A stretch of DNA of 64,000 bases from Ochrobactrum chromiisoli (GTDB taxonomy: Bacteria > Pseudomonadota > Alphaproteobacteria > Rhizobiales > Rhizobiaceae), in assembly GCF_026241335.1 (NCBI RefSeq), contig NZ_JAPHAV010000006.1, positions 159,110 to 223,109 on the forward strand, in the 5' to 3' direction. This document shows, piece after piece, positions 47,080 through 58,675 of this stretch. The stretch's first letter is position 1; each line of letters opens with the position of its first letter. The notes under the pieces were generated by a model. That model made no database searches, had not been told where the DNA came from, and worked only from the letters and a program-made list of their open reading frames with translations. The position numbers were made by a program, and so were the translations under genes.

Positions 47080-47904
47080 TCGACCGCGAGCACAAACTGT
47101 CGATTGTGAGGCAGGCCAGGCTCCTCGGCTTGAACCGTGGCAGCGTCTACTATTCGCCGCGCCCAGTGTCCGACATCGATCTGGCTCCGATGCGCCGGAT
47201 CGACGAACTGCATCTCGAATATCCATTCGCGGGAAGTCGAATGTTGCGAGGGCTTTTGAGAGGAGAAGGGCTGGAAACCGGGCGGCTCCATGTCGCCACG
47301 CTGATGAAGAAGATGGGCATCGAGGCGATCTATCGCCGCCCGAACACGTCCAAACCAGCACCAAGACACAAGATTTATCCTTATCTTCTGCGCAAGCTGG
47401 CGGTTACCCGGCCCAATCAGGTATGAGCGATGGACCTGACCTATATCCCCATGGCGTGTGGTTTTGTCTACCTCTGCGCCGTCGTGGGCTGGTTCAGTCG
47501 TCGGGTTCTGTCGTGGTGATTGTCGATCACGATGGAGGCGGCTTTTGTATCGAAGCGGTAGAGAAAGCGCTGGCTCGCTATGGAAAGCCGGACATATTCA
47601 ACACCGATCAGGGATCGCAGTTCACCTCCATCGACTTCACCGCCACGCTGAAGAAAGCTGAGATTGCCATCTCGTTGGACGGCAAGGATGCATGGTGAGA
47701 CAATGTCTTCGTCGAGCGGCTTTGGCGGTCGTTCAAATACGAGGAAGTCTACCTCCACGCCTACAAGACCGTATCCGAGGCACGCGCGGGAATAGGTCGC
47801 TATCGGAGCTTTTACAATACCCGACGCCACATTCATCCCTTGACTGGCAGACCCCGGATCAGGCTTACTTCAACGCGCTGGCACCGATGATGGTGGTGGC
47901 ATAA
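47076..47904 (+). pseudogene. IS3-family orfB (DDE transposase) with several lesions
   Basis: Begins MIDREHKLSIVRQARLLGLN and runs well to RKLAVTRPNQV, where a TGA replaces the Trp codon before AMDLTYIPMACGF. Further on a TGA replaces a CGA (after RRVLSW), one T is lost in TTTT, another TGA stands for CGA (in DAW-DNVFVERLW), and a frame loss occurs near YNTRR. The DDE blocks DLTYIP, NTDQGSQFTS and the C-terminal NVFVERLWRSFKYEEV can be read across frames. Inactive. Confidence 0.85.
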
Positions 47905-47960
47905 TCGAGGCCGAAACCCACTTAACGAAACGCCCGAAACTGTTCAAACAATCCGAGCCA

Positions 47961-48255
47961 GCTCTTTCATCCGCATAATTTCGGACTGGAACAATCTTTC
48001 AAGAGCTTCTTTCGACATGAATGCCCGTCATGGGTTTTCTGCGATTTCAAACAGCATCAGATTAAGCTTGCGAACCATGTAGCCAACTTGCCGATGATCA
48101 GATTGTTTGAGGCTGAAAGCAAGGTGACGCGAACCAATATTGCGTCCCAACTGTGCCGGGAGACGCGTGCGCCAATAAAAAATATTTCCGCGTCGCTGAA
48201 GATTCTGAACCTGATGTCTGACTGCCATGTCATATCCGTCATCTGAAGCCGACAT
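47961..48255 (-). pseudogene. N-terminal remnant of a tyrosine recombinase (phage/island integrase)
   Basis: Minus-strand frame reading QNLQRRGNIFYWRTRLPAQL, then RHLAFSLKQSDHRQVGYMVRK, a pattern typical of the N-terminal SAM-like domain of integrases. An in-frame TGA (probably from CGA) interrupts after FEIAENP, but the frame continues RAFMSKEALERLFQSEIMRM up to the neighbouring IS3 end, where homology is lost. The catalytic domain is missing. The IS3 element probably inserted in this gene, or joined to it by deletion. Confidence 0.7.
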
Positions 48256-48280
48256 ACAGCCGATTTCCAGAGAATCAGCA

Positions 48281-48311
48281 TGTCATAGCTCTGTGCCACA
48301 GTTAAGTGCAC
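48281..48311. repeat. first copy of a 31-bp direct repeat upstream of the recombinase remnant
   Basis: Reads TGTCATAGCTCTGTGCCACA then GTTAAGTGCAC. The copy at 48477-48506 is about 84% identical. Each contains a GTGC-rich palindromic core. It lies 26 bases upstream of the recombinase start (minus strand), where a promoter or operator would be. Confidence 0.65.
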
Positions 48312-48476
48312 ATCCGGCGAATATGAGAAGATTGAAGAACTCCACCTGTGTGGAAAGAGAAGAAAAATCAATATGCGTATGATTTTTCTTGTGACTCATG
48401 GCTGGGGCGCCTGGATTCCCAGCCAAGTCAAATTCCTCAATGATTTCAATAAATCATTTTTCACAATCGCCGAATG

Positions 48477-48506
48477 TGTCATAGGTTTGTGCTACAGTTG
48501 GTGCAC
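48477..48506. repeat. second copy of the 31-bp direct repeat
   Basis: Reads TGTCATAGGTTTGTGCTACA then GTTGGTGCAC, one base shorter than the first copy, 196 bases away in the same orientation. The intervening DNA codes nothing recognisable. Confidence 0.65.
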
Positions 48507-48621
48507 GGCGTCAAGGGGCGGTGCATTTAGAAGGTACAGGCGGAAATTATTTCCGTCAGAGACGAAAAACGCGACACCGCTCATTGAGCAATGCCGCGCC
48601 AGAGATATTTCCGCTAGGATG

Positions 48622-49500
48622 CTAAACCAGTCTGGTTACAACATCCCGTAGTGACGATTTCCAATGCGGTGCAGACCAGTTGAACACCTCCTGGAATTTC
48701 GCAGTCGACAGGCGTGAGTTGGCAGGACGCGCAGCTTTGGTCGGATAATCGGCTGTCGCAATATCCGTAACGGTCGTGGTCGGCCCGCCAAGCTTGGCAC
48801 TTTCACTGAATATGGCGCGTGCAAAGCCACTCCAGTTCGTGTCACCCGTACCAGCCAGATGATAAACACCATAAGCGGAAAAGTCGGGGGTTGCTGCCAA
48901 ATGATCAGCCACCTGAATAATTGCATCAGCGATGTCGAGCGCACTGGTCGGGTTACCCCATTGGTCAGAAACAACCGAGAGAGCATCGCGCGTTTCAGCA
49001 AGCCTCAGCATCGTCTTGACGAAATTTTTGCCGAAGGGACTGTAGACCCAAGCCGTCCTTAAAACGATGTGCTGAGGATTAGCTTGTGCAACCAGACGCT
49101 CACCCTCAAGCTTGGAGCTTCCATAGACACTACGAGGTCCCGTGATATCCGTTTCGACGTATGGTTTGTCAGCGTCGCCCGCAAAAACATAATCCGTCGA
49201 CAGATGGATGACGGGAACGCCGCAGTTCTTCGCCGCTTCGGCAACTGCTTCAGCGCCAGATGCATTCACCGCAAAAGCAAGTTCTGGCTGGTCCTCTGCC
49301 AGATCCACCGCCGTGTAGGCGGCGGCCGAGACAACAAGGTCCGGCTTGATCGTCTCAATGGCACTAAGCACGGATTCCGGTTTAGCCAGATCCAGTTCTG
49401 GGCGACCAAGTGCGATCACTTGCAGATCAGAACGTTGAGATGCCTTCTCAAGAAGGCTCTGGACAACCTGCCCTTCCCGCCCGGTGACGACGATTTTCAT
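48622..49500 (-). CDS. rmlD: dTDP-4-dehydrorhamnose reductase RmlD
   Basis: Last enzyme of dTDP-L-rhamnose synthesis; cytoplasmic SDR, 292 residues. Cofactor loop [31 protein letters not shown], the [11 protein letters not shown] catalytic YxxxK block, and [21 protein letters not shown] identify RmlD. The four-gene order on the minus strand is rmlA-rmlC-rmlB-rmlD, with a four-base overlap with rmlB. Symbol rfbD is also used. Confidence 0.94.
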   Translation of the reverse strand: MKIVVTGREGQVVQSLLEKASQRSDLQVIALGRPELDLAKPESVLSAIETIKPDLVVSAAAYTAVDLAEDQPELAFAVNASGAEAVAEAAKNCGVPVIHLSTDYVFAGDADKPYVETDITGPRSVYGSSKLEGERLVAQANPQHIVLRTAWVYSPFGKNFVKTMLRLAETRDALSVVSDQWGNPTSALDIADAIIQVADHLAATPDFSAYGVYHLAGTGDTNWSGFARAIFSESAKLGGPTTTVTDIATADYPTKAARPANSRLSTAKFQEVFNWSAPHWKSSLRDVVTRLV

Positions 49501-50573
49501 GTCTTGGCCTCTTTACTCGACGTGCCACCGAGCCGTTCGCCAGCATAGGTACCGCTACGGATGGGCTCCCACCACCAAGCATTGTCGAGATACCACTGGA
49601 TGGTCTTTTCAAGCCCAGTTTCAAAGGTCTCCTGCGGCTTCCAGCCAAGTTCACGCTCAATCTTCGAAGCGTCAATAGCATAGCGACGGTCATGACCGGG
49701 GCGATCCGTTACGAACGTGATGAGGTCTCCATAGCTCTTACCGTTTGCACGGGGCCGTTTCTTATCGAGAATGGCACAGATCGTTTCCACTACATTCAGA
49801 TTGGTGCGTTCTGAACGCCCACCGATGTTGTAGCTTTCACCCAACTTTCCCGTCATCGCAACGAGTGCTAGAGCGCGCGCATGATCCTCGACGTAGAGCC
49901 AGTCACGCACATTTGCCCCTGCTCCATAAACCGGCAGCGGTTTTTCATCGAGCGCATTGAGAATGACAAGCGGAATCAATTTTTCCGGGAAATGGAATGG
50001 ACCATAGTTGTTCGAGCAATTGGTCAGTACGACTGGCAGACCATAAGTTTCATGCCATGCACGCACCAGATGATCCGAAGAAGCCTTTGACGCTGAATAA
50101 GGAGACGACGGCTTATAGGGTGTCTCTTCCGTGAAAATACCGCTGTCGAAAGGGAGGTCGCCAAACACCTCATCGGTCGAAATATGGTGAAAGCGGAAGT
50201 TCGACTTACGTGGTTCCGGCAGTTCGCGCCAATAGCCAAGTGCCGCATTGAGCAAGCGGAACGTGCCTATGATATTGGTTTCAATGAAAGCCGCAGGACC
50301 GTCGATGGAACGGTCAACGTGGCTCTCCGCAGCCAAATGCATGACTACATCAATCTCGTTGGTGCGCAGGGCTTCTAGAGCGCTTGTGTCATCACAAATA
50401 TCGGCCTGAAGAAAGCTGTAATTCGGATGATTTTCAATCTGGCGTAGCGAGGCCAGATTACCTGCATAAGTCAGCTTATCCAGATTGACGACATTGACCT
50501 TGGGATCAGCGGCCAGATGGCGGCACACTGCAGAACCGATGAAACCTGCACCGCCCGTAACAAGAATGTTCAT
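49497..50573 (-). CDS. rmlB: dTDP-glucose 4,6-dehydratase RmlB
   Basis: Extended SDR enzyme of 358 residues that converts dTDP-glucose to the 4-keto-6-deoxy form. N-terminal loop [43 protein letters not shown] with the catalytic Asp-Glu, [15 protein letters not shown] with YxxxK, and [18 protein letters not shown] are all typical. The start [11 protein letters not shown] is chosen; the longer reading frame is an artefact overlapping rmlC. Eight bases separate it from rmlC. Confidence 0.95.
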   Translation of the reverse strand: MNILVTGGAGFIGSAVCRHLAADPKVNVVNLDKLTYAGNLASLRQIENHPNYSFLQADICDDTSALEALRTNEIDVVMHLAAESHVDRSIDGPAAFIETNIIGTFRLLNAALGYWRELPEPRKSNFRFHHISTDEVFGDLPFDSGIFTEETPYKPSSPYSASKASSDHLVRAWHETYGLPVVLTNCSNNYGPFHFPEKLIPLVILNALDEKPLPVYGAGANVRDWLYVEDHARALALVAMTGKLGESYNIGGRSERTNLNVVETICAILDKKRPRANGKSYGDLITFVTDRPGHDRRYAIDASKIERELGWKPQETFETGLEKTIQWYLDNAWWWEPIRSGTYAGERLGGTSSKEAKT

Positions 50574-50581
50574 ATCATTCC

Positions 50582-51133
50582 TCAAGCAAAAACTTCTGCG
50601 TCGACCAGAAGAGGTGCGTTCCGATCCTTCTCCGAGAGTTGAACTTCTGAAGGCGATATAGGCCAATCGATGCCAATAGCCGGATCATCGAATCTTATCG
50701 TGCGATCATGCGCAGGCGCATAATAGTCAGTAACCTTGTAGATAACCTCGGTATTCTCAACGAGCGTTATGAAGCCGTGTGCGAAACCTTTCGGCACCAG
50801 AATCTGGTTCCATTTTTTTTCCGAGACTTCCAACGACATCCACTTACCAAAAGTCGGAGAGCTTTTGCGAATGTCGACCGCCACATCGAGGATAGCTCCC
50901 CGTATCACACGCACCAACTTGTCCTGCGTATACGGCGGCAACTGATAATGAAGACCACGCAGAACGCCTTTCGCTGCAGAAAACGAATGATTGTCCTGCA
51001 CGAAGTGTAGATTGATCCCAGCATTGCCAATCGATTTGGCATTATAAGCTTCCGAAAAGAACCCACGATCATCGCCAATTTTTCGCGGAATAATTTCCAG
51101 AACACCATCAAGTTCCAACGGACGAGCGATCAT
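50582..51133 (-). CDS. rmlC: dTDP-4-dehydrorhamnose 3,5-epimerase RmlC
   Basis: Cupin-type epimerase of 183 residues. Conserved blocks: [34 protein letters not shown] with the catalytic His, [20 protein letters not shown], and [20 protein letters not shown]. Start overlaps the rmlA stop by four bases. Typical full length. Confidence 0.94.
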   Translation of the reverse strand: MIARPLELDGVLEIIPRKIGDDRGFFSEAYNAKSIGNAGINLHFVQDNHSFSAAKGVLRGLHYQLPPYTQDKLVRVIRGAILDVAVDIRKSSPTFGKWMSLEVSEKKWNQILVPKGFAHGFITLVENTEVIYKVTDYYAPAHDRTIRFDDPAIGIDWPISPSEVQLSEKDRNAPLLVDAEVFA

Positions 51134-52014
51134 CGTTCGCTTCCAATTTCCTCAACACGACGACGCAGATAGGCGGCATATTCGGTCTGCCCAAGTTTTT
51201 CCGCCCGTTCAAGAACGGCATCGCTATTGATCCAGCCCTTCTCGAACCCGATTTCCTCGGGGCAAGCAATCTTGATACCTTGCCGTTTTTCGATTGTGCG
51301 CACAAAGGACGATGCGTCCTGCAAACTTTCATGCGTGCCAGTATCAAGCCAGGCATAACCCCGTCCTAACTGTCTGACCGTCAAATCTCCGCGCTGAAGG
51401 TAGATATTGTTGACTGCCGTAATTTCCAGTTCACCGCGTGCAGAAGGTTTGAGCGAAGCGGCAATATCCACAACATCATTATCGTAAAAATAGAGCCCCG
51501 TGACTGCCCATGAGGACTTCGGTCGACTAGGTTTTTCCTCAATCGATATTGCCTTACCAGTAGCCCGGTCGAACTCGACAACGCCATAACGCTGCGGATC
51601 TTCCACCCGATAGGCAAACACCGAGCCGCCCTTGGTATTGCCCGCAGCGCTTTCGCATAAATGGGACAGACCATCGCCGAAATAGATGTTATCACCCAGA
51701 ATCATTGCCACATTGTCGTTACCGATAAAATCGCGACCGATGATGAAAGCTTCCGCCAGACCGTTGGGTTGAAGCTGTTCCGCAAAAGAAAAACTCATGC
51801 CGAACTCGCTGCCATCCCCAAGCAGCTTCCGGAAAAGAGGCAAATCATGCGGCGTCGAAATGATCAGAATATCCCTGATACCCGCGAGCATGAGCACGCT
51901 CAGCGGGTAATAAATCATCGGCTTATCATAGATCGGAAGAAGTTGTTTCGAAACGGCTATCGTCAAGGGATAAAGACGCGTACCACTGCCACCGGCTAGG
52001 ATAATGCCTTTCAT
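51130..52014 (-). CDS. rmlA: glucose-1-phosphate thymidylyltransferase RmlA
   Basis: First enzyme of dTDP-L-rhamnose synthesis, 294 residues. N-terminal nucleotide site [18 protein letters not shown], then [35 protein letters not shown] [28 protein letters not shown] and the [14 protein letters not shown] block. It starts the rml operon; the region upstream is AT-rich and should carry the promoter. Confidence 0.95.
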   Translation of the reverse strand: MKGIILAGGSGTRLYPLTIAVSKQLLPIYDKPMIYYPLSVLMLAGIRDILIISTPHDLPLFRKLLGDGSEFGMSFSFAEQLQPNGLAEAFIIGRDFIGNDNVAMILGDNIYFGDGLSHLCESAAGNTKGGSVFAYRVEDPQRYGVVEFDRATGKAISIEEKPSRPKSSWAVTGLYFYDNDVVDIAASLKPSARGELEITAVNNIYLQRGDLTVRQLGRGYAWLDTGTHESLQDASSFVRTIEKRQGIKIACPEEIGFEKGWINSDAVLERAEKLGQTEYAAYLRRRVEEIGSER

Positions 52015-52436
52015 CTACGCTCCATTGCTAGTTGTATCATCAAAAAATTAAGAAGTAATAGGTCCAGCACGGACAACCTCTCGTACATCAAGGGGCTAAG
52101 TGCAATTTTTACGTACTAGATTAAGCAAAAATTCGCTACCTATGTTGTGCTTTTTGATAATATTCCTTTTTCTTTCTAAACAAAAATCTCCTTATGAAAC
52201 AGTAAAGCTGAAGAAATCATTTATGTTTTGCGCAGGAGACAATGCCATCAGCGCCTCATCATTAGGCCGTTCTTTGTTTCTACTTAGGGCATTCATCCTG
52301 TAGAATTCCTGCATGTTTGTTTTTTATAGCGAAGGAATCTTCGTTGCCCCAGTGCATCCAGAAAAGTATTTCAAAATTTCAGTATGCGCCTAGCCTAGCC
52401 CGATAGCCTATTGCTATTATTAAAAAAAGCAAGTTC
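52015..52436. other. AT-rich intergenic region upstream of rmlA
   Basis: About 420 bases with markedly lower GC than the core genes. It holds the rmlA promoter (minus strand) and ends at the target duplication of an IS2-group element. A 67-codon plus-strand frame is present but has no ribosome site or family features. Confidence 0.5.
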
Positions 52437-52514
52437 CCGATTGAACTGCCCCCCATTTCGACCGGACAGTCGGCATAAGCAGAAAGGCTCAAGCACAGGC
52501 TTGGGTATAGGCTT

Positions 52515-52860
52515 ATGTCTAACGAGTATCGACATGTCGAATTGCTGACAGGTGATGTCCGCCGTCGGCGGTGGCCAACCGAGCAAAAGCTGACGATCAT
52601 CGAGCAGAGTTTCGAACCAGGCGAAACGGTATCTTCGGCCGCTCGCCGCCATGGTGTTGCGCCCAATCTGCTTTACCGGTGACGCAGACTCTTGAGTGAG
52701 GGAGGTGCTACAGCCGTGGATTCTGACGAGCCGGTGGTCGGCAATTCGGAAGTGAAGAAACTGGAAGATCGCGTCGGCGAGCTGGAGCCCATACTCGGCC
52801 GTAAGACAATGGAGGTCGAAATCCTCCGCGAAGCCCTTTCCAAAGCGGACTCAAAAAACG
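52515..52860 (+). pseudogene. IS2-group orfA, nonsense mutation and interruption
   Basis: Begins MSNEYRHVELLTGDVRRRRW and carries a helix-turn-helix (SSAARRHGVAPNLLYR). The next codon, expected TGG, is TGA at 52680-52682. The frame continues as a leucine-rich region (VKKLEDRVGELEPILGRKTM, then EVEILREALSKADSK) until the IS110-like insert. Confidence 0.85.
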
Positions 52861-53364
52861 TATGGCCCGCCCCGTTTGCAATAGGATTATTAGGGTGTTC
52901 TGATCAGTCTGCGTCAACATATACGGTCTCATGAGCACCCCCATGGCCAAGATGGACATCCGGCTCTTCAGATCGACGAAACGCATCGTCGGTCGAGATG
53001 CAGCTTCGGCAATATCCTCAGCATCCCGATCATCATTTTTCTGGGCTTTGATATACGGGCGAACATATTCCGGCGACATCAGCCGGACCTCGTGACCTCG
53101 TCCCGTAAACAAGCGGCCCAGATGATGAGCTCCGCAGCACGCTTCCATAGCAACTATGCAGGCGGGGAGTTTCGTTATGTAATCAATCAGTGTCTGGCAA
53201 CGCATCGTTCGACGTGTAACTATTGCTCCGGTAGCGTCGACACCAACGACGCTGCAAGAGTTCTTGCCCAGATCAAGGATCATTATGCTCATAGGCCCGT
53301 TCCTTTCTTTTTTCGCACCACGGCATCATAACAGACGCTGGGGATAGGGGCGGGCCATTCCATA
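52861..53364. mobile_element. internally deleted IS110-family element
   Basis: A 504-bp insert in the IS2-group element. ATGGCCCGCCCC near its left end (52862-52873) and GGGGCGGGCCAT near its right end (53348-53359) are perfect 12-bp inverted repeats, as in the IS1111 subgroup with subterminal repeats. AAACG lies on both flanks. It retains only the first third of a transposase, so the middle is lost. Confidence 0.7.
52969..53292 (-). pseudogene. IS110-family transposase, N-terminal fragment
   Basis: About 108 residues are recognisable: ILDLGKNSCSVVGVDATGAI (first Asp of the DEDD RuvC-like site), CIVAMEACCGAHHLGRLF with the Glu, and SPEYVRPYIKAQKNDDRDAE with the Asp pair. Homology ends near RFVDLKS; the Ser-rich C-terminal half is missing. 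A start MSIMILDLGK is seen. Confidence 0.8.
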
Positions 53365-53371
53365 AACGGAT

Positions 53372-54234
53372 ATCGCGGCCGATCTTGTTGCCGAAGGACG
53401 GTTCGCGATGAAGGCCGTCGCAGACACGTTGGGCGTCTCACGTTCCAACCTCATCGAACGGCTGAAAGGCAAATCAAAGCCGCGTGGGCTTTACCACAAG
53501 GTCGAGGATGCAGAGCTTCTGCCCACCATTCGCAGGCTGGTGGATTAAAGGCCGACCTACGGCTATCGGCGGATCGCCGCGCTCCTCAATCGCGAAAGGC
53601 GAGCCGCCGATAAGCCTGTGGTCAACGCCAAAAAGGTCCATCGCATCATGGGCAACCACGCCATGCTACTGGAGAAGCATACCGCCGTTCGCAAGGGCCG
53701 CATCCATGACGGCAAGGTCATGGTTATGCGATCCAATCTGCGCTGGTGCTCGGACGGTCTGGAGTTCACCTGCTGGAATGGCGAGGTCATTCGTCTCGCC
53801 TTCATCATCGACGCATTCGACCGCGAGATCATTGCCTGGACGGCAGTTGCCAATGCGGGCATCTCCGGCTCAGACGTGCGTGACATGATGCTGGAGGCGG
53901 TCGAGAAACGCTTCAACGCAACCAGAGCCCCACATGCAATCGAACATCTGTCGACAATGGGTCGGCTTACACCGCGAGGGATACGAAGCTATTCGCCCAG
54001 GCGCTCAACCTGACGCCCTGCTTCACGCCGGTGGCCAGCCCGCAGTCGAACGGAATGTCCGAGGCATTCGTTAAAACCCTGAAGCGGGATTACATCCGTA
54101 TCTCGGCACTACCGGACGCCGAAACGGCGCTCCGTCTCATCGATGGATGGATCGAGGACTACAACGAAATCCATCCCCACTCCGCTCTCAAGATGGCTTC
54201 CCCTCGGCAGTTCATCAGGGCTAAATCAATCTAG
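53372..54234 (+). pseudogene. IS2-group orfB (DDE transposase) with nonsense and frameshift
   Basis: Reads AADLVAEGRFAMKAVADTLG, GVSRSNLIERLKGKSKPRGL, and after a TAA in place of a Glu codon (53546 region) PTYGYRRIAALLNRER. The DDE core follows (LRWCSDGLEFTCWNGEVI, FIIDAFDREIIAW). One base is lost before NGSAYT near 53955, and the frame resumes with FTPVASPQSNGMSEAFVKTL and a normal C terminus ending KSI. Inactive. Confidence 0.85.
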
Positions 54235-54334
54235 CCGACGTGTCCGGTGAAACGGGGTGCACTCCACCGATTACGTCGGACAGTTCACCCACGCACACTG
54301 CAAGGGGCGGAGCTAGAGCCTATTCTGGCTAATA

Positions 54335-55228
54335 TCAAACAGGTTTTATAACGTTTAGAAGATTGTCAATCGAGCTTTCAACTAAAGGGCGAATGTCTTT
54401 GCGCCACAGCGCGAAGGCAACGTTAGCTTCGATGAAGCCAGCCTTGGAGCCGCAGTCGAATGTCAATCCCTGATAATTGAAACCGAAGAATTTCTGAACG
54501 TCGGCAAGTTTTAACATCGCATCAGTCAACTGGATTTCGTTGCCAGCCCCCTTTTCCTGCTTGCTCAGGAATTCAAAGATTTCCGGTTGTAGAATATAAC
54601 GGCCATTGATATAAAGATTTGATGGTGCCGTGCCTTTGGCAGGCTTTTCGACCATCTGTGTGATCTCGAAACCACTGCCAATGACTTCGCCTCTGCCAAC
54701 TATACCATATTTATGCGCTTCGTCCGGGTCGCATTTCTGCACGGCAATGACGTTGCCGCCGGTTTTTTCGTAAAGCTCGACCATCTCTTTCAGACAGCCT
54801 TTCTTCGACTGCATGACCATATCAGGTAACAAGAGAGCGAACGGTTCGTCATCAATGAGTTCACGAGCGCACCAGACCGCATGGCCTAACCCCAGCGGAA
54901 CCTGCTGGCGAGTGAAGCTAGCCGTCCCTGGTTGCGGCTGAATATTCTGAAGATGTTCTAATTCCGCTGTCTTGCCACGTTCGGCAAGCGTAGTATAAAG
55001 CTCAACTTGCGCATCAAAATAGTCTTCGATAACCGCTTTGTTGCGTCCAGTGACGAAAATCAGATGTTCGATACCAGCTTCACGTGCCTCGTCTACCACA
55101 TATTGGATAACGGGCTTGTCCACCACAGTCAACATTTCTTTGGGAATAGACTTAGTGGCGGGTAGGAAGCGGGTGCCAAGACCTGCAACCGGAAAGACAG
55201 CCTTGCGAATTTTTCTAATGGAGCTCAT
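54335..55228 (-). CDS. galU: UTP--glucose-1-phosphate uridylyltransferase GalU
   Basis: Cytoplasmic enzyme making UDP-glucose, precursor of UDP-glucuronate, UDP-galactose and hence UDP-galactofuranose. The 297-residue protein reads [56 protein letters not shown] and YDCGSKAG-like [14 protein letters not shown]. The start [10 protein letters not shown] has GAGGAGAGGG just upstream, which decides it over a frame four residues longer. It lies between IS elements and the glf operon. Confidence 0.94.
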   Translation of the reverse strand: MSSIRKIRKAVFPVAGLGTRFLPATKSIPKEMLTVVDKPVIQYVVDEAREAGIEHLIFVTGRNKAVIEDYFDAQVELYTTLAERGKTAELEHLQNIQPQPGTASFTRQQVPLGLGHAVWCARELIDDEPFALLLPDMVMQSKKGCLKEMVELYEKTGGNVIAVQKCDPDEAHKYGIVGRGEVIGSGFEITQMVEKPAKGTAPSNLYINGRYILQPEIFEFLSKQEKGAGNEIQLTDAMLKLADVQKFFGFNYQGLTFDCGSKAGFIEANVAFALWRKDIRPLVESSIDNLLNVIKPV

Positions 55229-56679
<1,451 letters not shown>

Positions 56680-56767
56680 AAATGAAAGGTTGCCCAAACA
56701 TCTTGTGGATTGGAAATCGAATTCTGCAGCAGGTAGATAACTCGATTTCCAACCGGGTGGTTTTGTC

Positions 56768-57685
56768 ATGAGTAAAGCTAGGACAGAAGTTGATGCTGTG
56801 GTAGTGACATATAATCGGCTGGAAAAGCTACGTGAGTGCCTGGAGGCATTAGGACGTCAGACTGGAAGGCTGAGACACATCCACGTCGTCGATAATAACT
56901 CGACCGATGGCACACGTGAGTGGCTTGTATCAAATAGCCAGCGTCTGAATCTTGTTTTGCATTTGCTGGATTATAACGGTGGCGGAGCTGGCGGATTTAA
57001 TGCAGGTATTCGGGCTGCCACGAAGGTTGGTGCTGATTGGGTATGGGTAATGGATGACGATGTAGTTCCAGAGCCTGATTGTTTGCAAGCGGCGATGGAA
57101 AGCCCTTTTTTTATACAGCATCAAGCAGGCTTCCGAACAGTTGGCTTTTTATCAAGCCGGGTAGAGTGGACCGATGGCAGCTTATGTGTAATGAATATTC
57201 CTGTTGCAAGATGGCCCTGGAACAGCACATTTCGGGATATGCCCTCATCTCTTCCATGTATATCATGTTCTTTTGTTTCATGTTTCATAAGCCGAGAAGC
57301 TATTCAGAAAGTTGGCCTACCTTTGAAGGAGTTTTTTATATGGCATGATGACACAGAATATACCCGTAGGATATCTGATCATTATGATTGCTTTTATATC
57401 GATACTAGTGTGGTAAAACATGTCACTCCGTATAACCTCCTTCCCACCTACAGCGAGGTTTCAATGCAAAACCTTTGGAAGTTTAAGTGCGATATAAGAA
57501 ATGTTGCTTCGGTCGAAGCGCGGGTTGGCAGAAAGATAGATAAAATCATTGCGCTTCGTTATGTTTTGAAAAATGCGTGGATAGCGTTCCGCGCAACGAA
57601 AAGTGTATCGACGTACGCGGTGCTATTATATAGTGGGATGCGAGGCATCTTTTGGAATTATAAAAAGCATATAGAATTCCTATGA
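56768..57685 (+). CDS. GT2 glycosyltransferase, GlfT-like
   Basis: Cytoplasmic-face glycosyltransferase family 2 protein of 305 residues. VDAVVVTYNRLEKLRECLEA, HVVDNNSTDGTREWL, GGGAGGFNAGIRAA and VWVMDDDVVPEPDCL (DDD metal site) resemble galactofuranosyl- and rhamnosyltransferases. The FFIWHDDTEYTRRI block holds an HDD motif typical of this branch. It follows glf by 88 bases, which makes Galf a plausible donor sugar; specificity is not proven. GC content is low relative to the core genome. Confidence 0.85.
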   Translation: MSKARTEVDAVVVTYNRLEKLRECLEALGRQTGRLRHIHVVDNNSTDGTREWLVSNSQRLNLVLHLLDYNGGGAGGFNAGIRAATKVGADWVWVMDDDVVPEPDCLQAAMESPFFIQHQAGFRTVGFLSSRVEWTDGSLCVMNIPVARWPWNSTFRDMPSSLPCISCSFVSCFISREAIQKVGLPLKEFFIWHDDTEYTRRISDHYDCFYIDTSVVKHVTPYNLLPTYSEVSMQNLWKFKCDIRNVASVEARVGRKIDKIIALRYVLKNAWIAFRATKSVSTYAVLLYSGMRGIFWNYKKHIEFL

Positions 57686-57730
57686 CTACTGTTCTGTCGG
57701 GGAATTTTTGGATTATAGCCAGAGTGGCAA

Positions 57731-58675
57731 ATGAATATTCTTTTTTTGATACTTGGGCATAGTCAACCACATACAATTGTGGATCTTACGGAAAACTTAA
57801 TCCGGGGAGATCGCAATAATCATGTTGCAATTCACTACGACGCAAGATCTTCTGTACATGATTTTTCTCTTATTAAAAGACTGTTACAACAGAAGGACAA
57901 AGTCCAAGTCATTAATAATAGGGTACAATGCCGCTGGGGGAGTTTCAGTTTAGTCGAAGCAGTTGTCTCTAGTCTTGAAGAATTGGAAGCCTGCGTTGGT
58001 TTGCGATCTTATGACTACGTTTTTCTTTTAAGTGAATCCTGTCTTCCTAATCGTTCCCTGGCGCAGTTACATCGATATCTTTGGGAAAATTACGGTACGC
58101 AGTTTATCGAAGTCGCTGGTGAAAACTGGGTTAAAGATGGACTCCGTTCCGAGAGATATAAATTTTATTTCCCGTTTTCCCCTTCGAAGAAAAATTCGAT
58201 TTTACAAAAAAACTTAATTAGGTTTCAAAAGCTCTGTGGCATTGAACGAACAGTGCCTCAAAACTTGGGTATTCGGTTCGGATCCCAGTGGTGGGGATTG
58301 ACCGGAGAAATGTGCAGAAAGATTATCGATTATCTGCACAACAACCCAGAGCTAGTCTCATTCTTCAAAAAAACATATATTCCAGATGAAATGGTGTTCC
58401 CGACTTTGGTCAATCATTTGGGGGAGATGAAGTCTATCTCTGGCTTTAACCTTACAGCTTATCAATTCGATGAAAACGGTAAGCCGATAGTTTATGGTAA
58501 TAGTGATGTTGAGAAAGTTATGAATTTAAAAAGCTTTTTCTTTCGAAAGGCTTGGCCAGACGCAAATATACTGAGGGAGGCTTGTTTTTCTGTGGCCCTT
58601 GGTAACGATGATGGTTGCGATTTCGGGACCATTTCCTGTTCAAAACCAAATTTTTTTGTATCCGGTGATCGATAA
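57731..58675 (+). CDS. core-2/I-branching-type (GT14) beta-1,6-N-acetylglucosaminyltransferase-like protein
   Basis: The 314-residue protein resembles the bacterial branch of GT14: MNILFLILGHSQPHTIVDLT, VAIHYDARSSVHDF, CRWGSFSLVEAVVSSLEEL, YVFLLSESCLPNRSLAQLHR, FGSQWWGLTGEMCRKII and YIPDEMVFPTLVNHLGEM. Relatives add GlcNAc or xylose branches to glycans. The donor here is unknown. Placed third in the glf operon, it suggests a branched repeat unit. The next gene overlaps by one base (TAATG). Confidence 0.82.
   Translation: MNILFLILGHSQPHTIVDLTENLIRGDRNNHVAIHYDARSSVHDFSLIKRLLQQKDKVQVINNRVQCRWGSFSLVEAVVSSLEELEACVGLRSYDYVFLLSESCLPNRSLAQLHRYLWENYGTQFIEVAGENWVKDGLRSERYKFYFPFSPSKKNSILQKNLIRFQKLCGIERTVPQNLGIRFGSQWWGLTGEMCRKIIDYLHNNPELVSFFKKTYIPDEMVFPTLVNHLGEMKSISGFNLTAYQFDENGKPIVYGNSDVEKVMNLKSFFFRKAWPDANILREACFSVALGNDDGCDFGTISCSKPNFFVSGDR

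Larger units (their letters stand above)
46689..47960. mobile_element. degenerate IS3-family element
   Basis: Remnant of about 1270 bases with related ends: TGGCCCGGGGAATCTGGACA at the left and, read inward, TGGCTCGGATTGTTTGAACA at the right. It contains an orfA and an orfB of IS3 type, both broken. No target duplication is seen, suggesting old age or a deletion at one end. Its right end adjoins a tyrosine-recombinase remnant. Confidence 0.8.
52442..54266. mobile_element. IS2-group (IS3-family) element, interrupted
   Basis: Ends are related: TGAACTGCCCCCCATTTCGA at the left and, read inward, TGGAGTGCACCCCGTTTCA at the right. CCGAT flanks it on both sides (52437-52441 and 54267-54271), a 5-bp target duplication as made by this group. 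Removing the 504-bp IS110-like insert leaves about 1320 bases, the normal length. Both reading frames carry lesions, so it cannot move alone. Confidence 0.85.

Noticed and set aside
46626..47369. Long minus-strand frame over the IS3 remnant
   Set aside because: Antisense shadow of transposase orfA and orfB.
48373..48651. 92-codon plus-strand frame near rmlD
   Set aside because: It overlaps one of the direct repeats and the rmlD 3' end and shows no family features.
52100..52303. 67-codon frame upstream of rmlA
   Set aside because: AT-rich random frame without ribosome site or similarity.
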